NCBI GenBank assembly: GCA_023432995.1
Contig: JAEZES010000038.1
Location: 1 to 6,548, forward strand
Source: Pseudomonadota bacterium
GTDB taxonomy: Bacteria > Pseudomonadota > Alphaproteobacteria > Sphingomonadales > Sphingomonadaceae
Direction of reading: 5' to 3'
DNA length: 6,548 nucleotides
The notes beneath the pieces were generated by a model, which had not been told where the DNA came from, did not search any database, and worked only from the letters and a program-made list of their open reading frames with translations. The translations under genes were made by a program, and so were the position numbers. Positions 6,217 to 6,548 of this stretch are shown piece after piece; within the stretch, counting starts at the first letter, position 1, and the number at the start of each line of letters is the position of its first letter.

Positions 6217-6238
6217 ATAATTATGATATCATAATTAT
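6217..6238. promoter_or_regulatory. perfect 22-bp palindrome, probable operator
   Basis: Every base pairs across the centre between 6227 and 6228. The arms each contain ATAATTAT (6217-6224 and 6231-6238), itself a palindrome, around GATATC (6225-6230). Because of this the element is also a 14-bp-spaced direct repeat of ATAATTATG (6217-6225, 6231-6239). It is the only AT-rich island in the window, and it overlaps the likely -10 element of the SPFH operon, as expected for a repressor site. The ribbon-helix-helix protein of the same operon is the first candidate ligand; other regulators are possible. Confidence 0.72.
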
Positions 6239-6259
6239 GCCAAAGACGACCCTCGTCAA
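6231..6259 (-). promoter_or_regulatory. predicted sigma70-type promoter of the SPFH operon
   Basis: On the minus strand a -35 TTGACG (6254-6259, five of six consensus) is followed after 17 bases by AATTAT (6231-6236, four of six), inside the palindrome. Transcription would begin near 6224, leaving a leader of about 24 bases with the Shine-Dalgarno GAGGAG. TATGAT, a better -10 match, lies in the palindrome too but with a 20-base spacer, so the exact -10 is uncertain. Confidence 0.5.
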
Positions 6260-6277
6260 GCGAAACCGGCAGGGTTC

Positions 6278-6548
6278 CTAATACTGGCGGATTACGGCCA
6301 GGAAGGCGTTGCCGTAGGCCTCGAGCTTGCGCGCGCCGATTCCCGGAATCCCGGCGAGCTCGGCCAGGGTCGCCGGGCGGGCGGCGGCCATCTCGCGCAG
6401 CGTGGCATCGTGGAAGATCACGTAGGGCGGGACTTGCGCTTCGGCCGCCAGGTCGCGGCGCAGCGCGCGGAGCGCCTCGAACAGAGGGTCACCGACCGGA
6501 TTGGCCGCCTGCTCGCGCCGCTTTCGCGCGCGGCCGGTCGGCGCGGGG
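6278..6548 (-). CDS. recQ: RecQ helicase, C-terminal HRDC domain, 5'-truncated by window edge
   Basis: The last 89 residues of an ATP-dependent DNA helicase are visible; the frame runs off the right edge. After a basic linker (GRARKRREQ), DPLFEALRALRRDLAAEAQV starts an HRDC domain. VPPYVIFHDATLREMAAARP (about residues 39-58 of the visible part) and LAELAGIPGIGARKLEAYG follow, the standard HRDC helix sequence, and the protein ends AFLAVIRQY. This domain helps RecQ bind single-stranded DNA and structured DNA. The motif order and the ending at the HRDC match bacterial RecQ; other HRDC proteins such as RNase D have a different arrangement around this domain, but the helicase core is not visible here, so RecQ rests on the HRDC wording. 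The stop is TAG at 6278-6280. The downstream SPFH operon is on the same strand but has its own promoter-like region. Confidence 0.85.
   Translation of the reverse strand, partial: PAPTGRARKRREQAANPVGDPLFEALRALRRDLAAEAQVPPYVIFHDATLREMAAARPATLAELAGIPGIGARKLEAYGNAFLAVIRQY

Noticed and set aside
6217..6238. Palindrome as recQ transcription terminator
   Set aside because: It lies about 40 bases past the recQ stop, but its stem is almost all A-T pairs with no loop to speak of and no following T run; its place over the -10 of the next operon fits an operator better.
6249..6275. ACCCT / AGGGT inverted repeat downstream of recQ
   Set aside because: Five-base stem with a loop of about 17 bases and no T tract; expected by chance.
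5055..6281. 408-codon open frame on the plus strand ending past the palindrome
   Set aside because: Antisense to the SPFH and ribbon-helix-helix genes, both of which have clear families and good ribosome binding sites.

Overview
The window is high-GC bacterial DNA packed with genes on both strands. Product types and codon style (nearly all third positions G or C) suggest an alphaproteobacterium, most likely a sphingomonad or erythrobacter relative. The basis is the RibA form with extra N-terminal sequence, a four-helix membrane LytTR regulator, and an SPFH gene followed by an Arc-type gene. This placement is judged from protein character, without a database search.

Left part (1-1228, + strand): the 3' portion of ribA (GTP cyclohydrolase II, riboflavin synthesis) overlaps a GNAT acetyltransferase gene by 4 bases. 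Next (1248-2617) come two divergent genes about 44 bases apart: on the minus strand a small exported protein with a probable lipocalin-like barrel, and on the plus strand a LytTR DNA-binding regulator anchored by four membrane helices.

Middle (2621-4642, minus strand): a luciferase-like flavin monooxygenase gene, followed downstream by a gene for an exported right-handed beta-helix protein.

Right part (4692-6200, minus strand): a compact operon coding for an SPFH/band-7 membrane protein, a 67-residue ribbon-helix-helix (Arc-type) protein, a two-helix membrane protein of about 89 residues, and very probably a 32-residue single-helix membrane protein. Stop codons, Shine-Dalgarno sites and start codons are interleaved, implying translational coupling. 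Upstream of it, in the one AT-rich island of the window, a perfect 22-bp palindrome covers the likely -10 element of the operon promoter. The palindrome holds two AATT cores 14 bp apart, and the ribbon-helix-helix protein ends in a basic tail with an AT-hook-like RGRP core. An autoregulated membrane-scaffold operon is therefore the most interesting hypothesis here. The window closes (6278-6548, minus strand) with the C-terminal HRDC domain of a RecQ helicase.

No tRNA, rRNA, CRISPR array, insertion sequence or convincing intrinsic terminator was seen. No gene-free stretch exceeds 300 bases; the longest gap, 77 bases (6201-6277), carries the promoter and palindrome.
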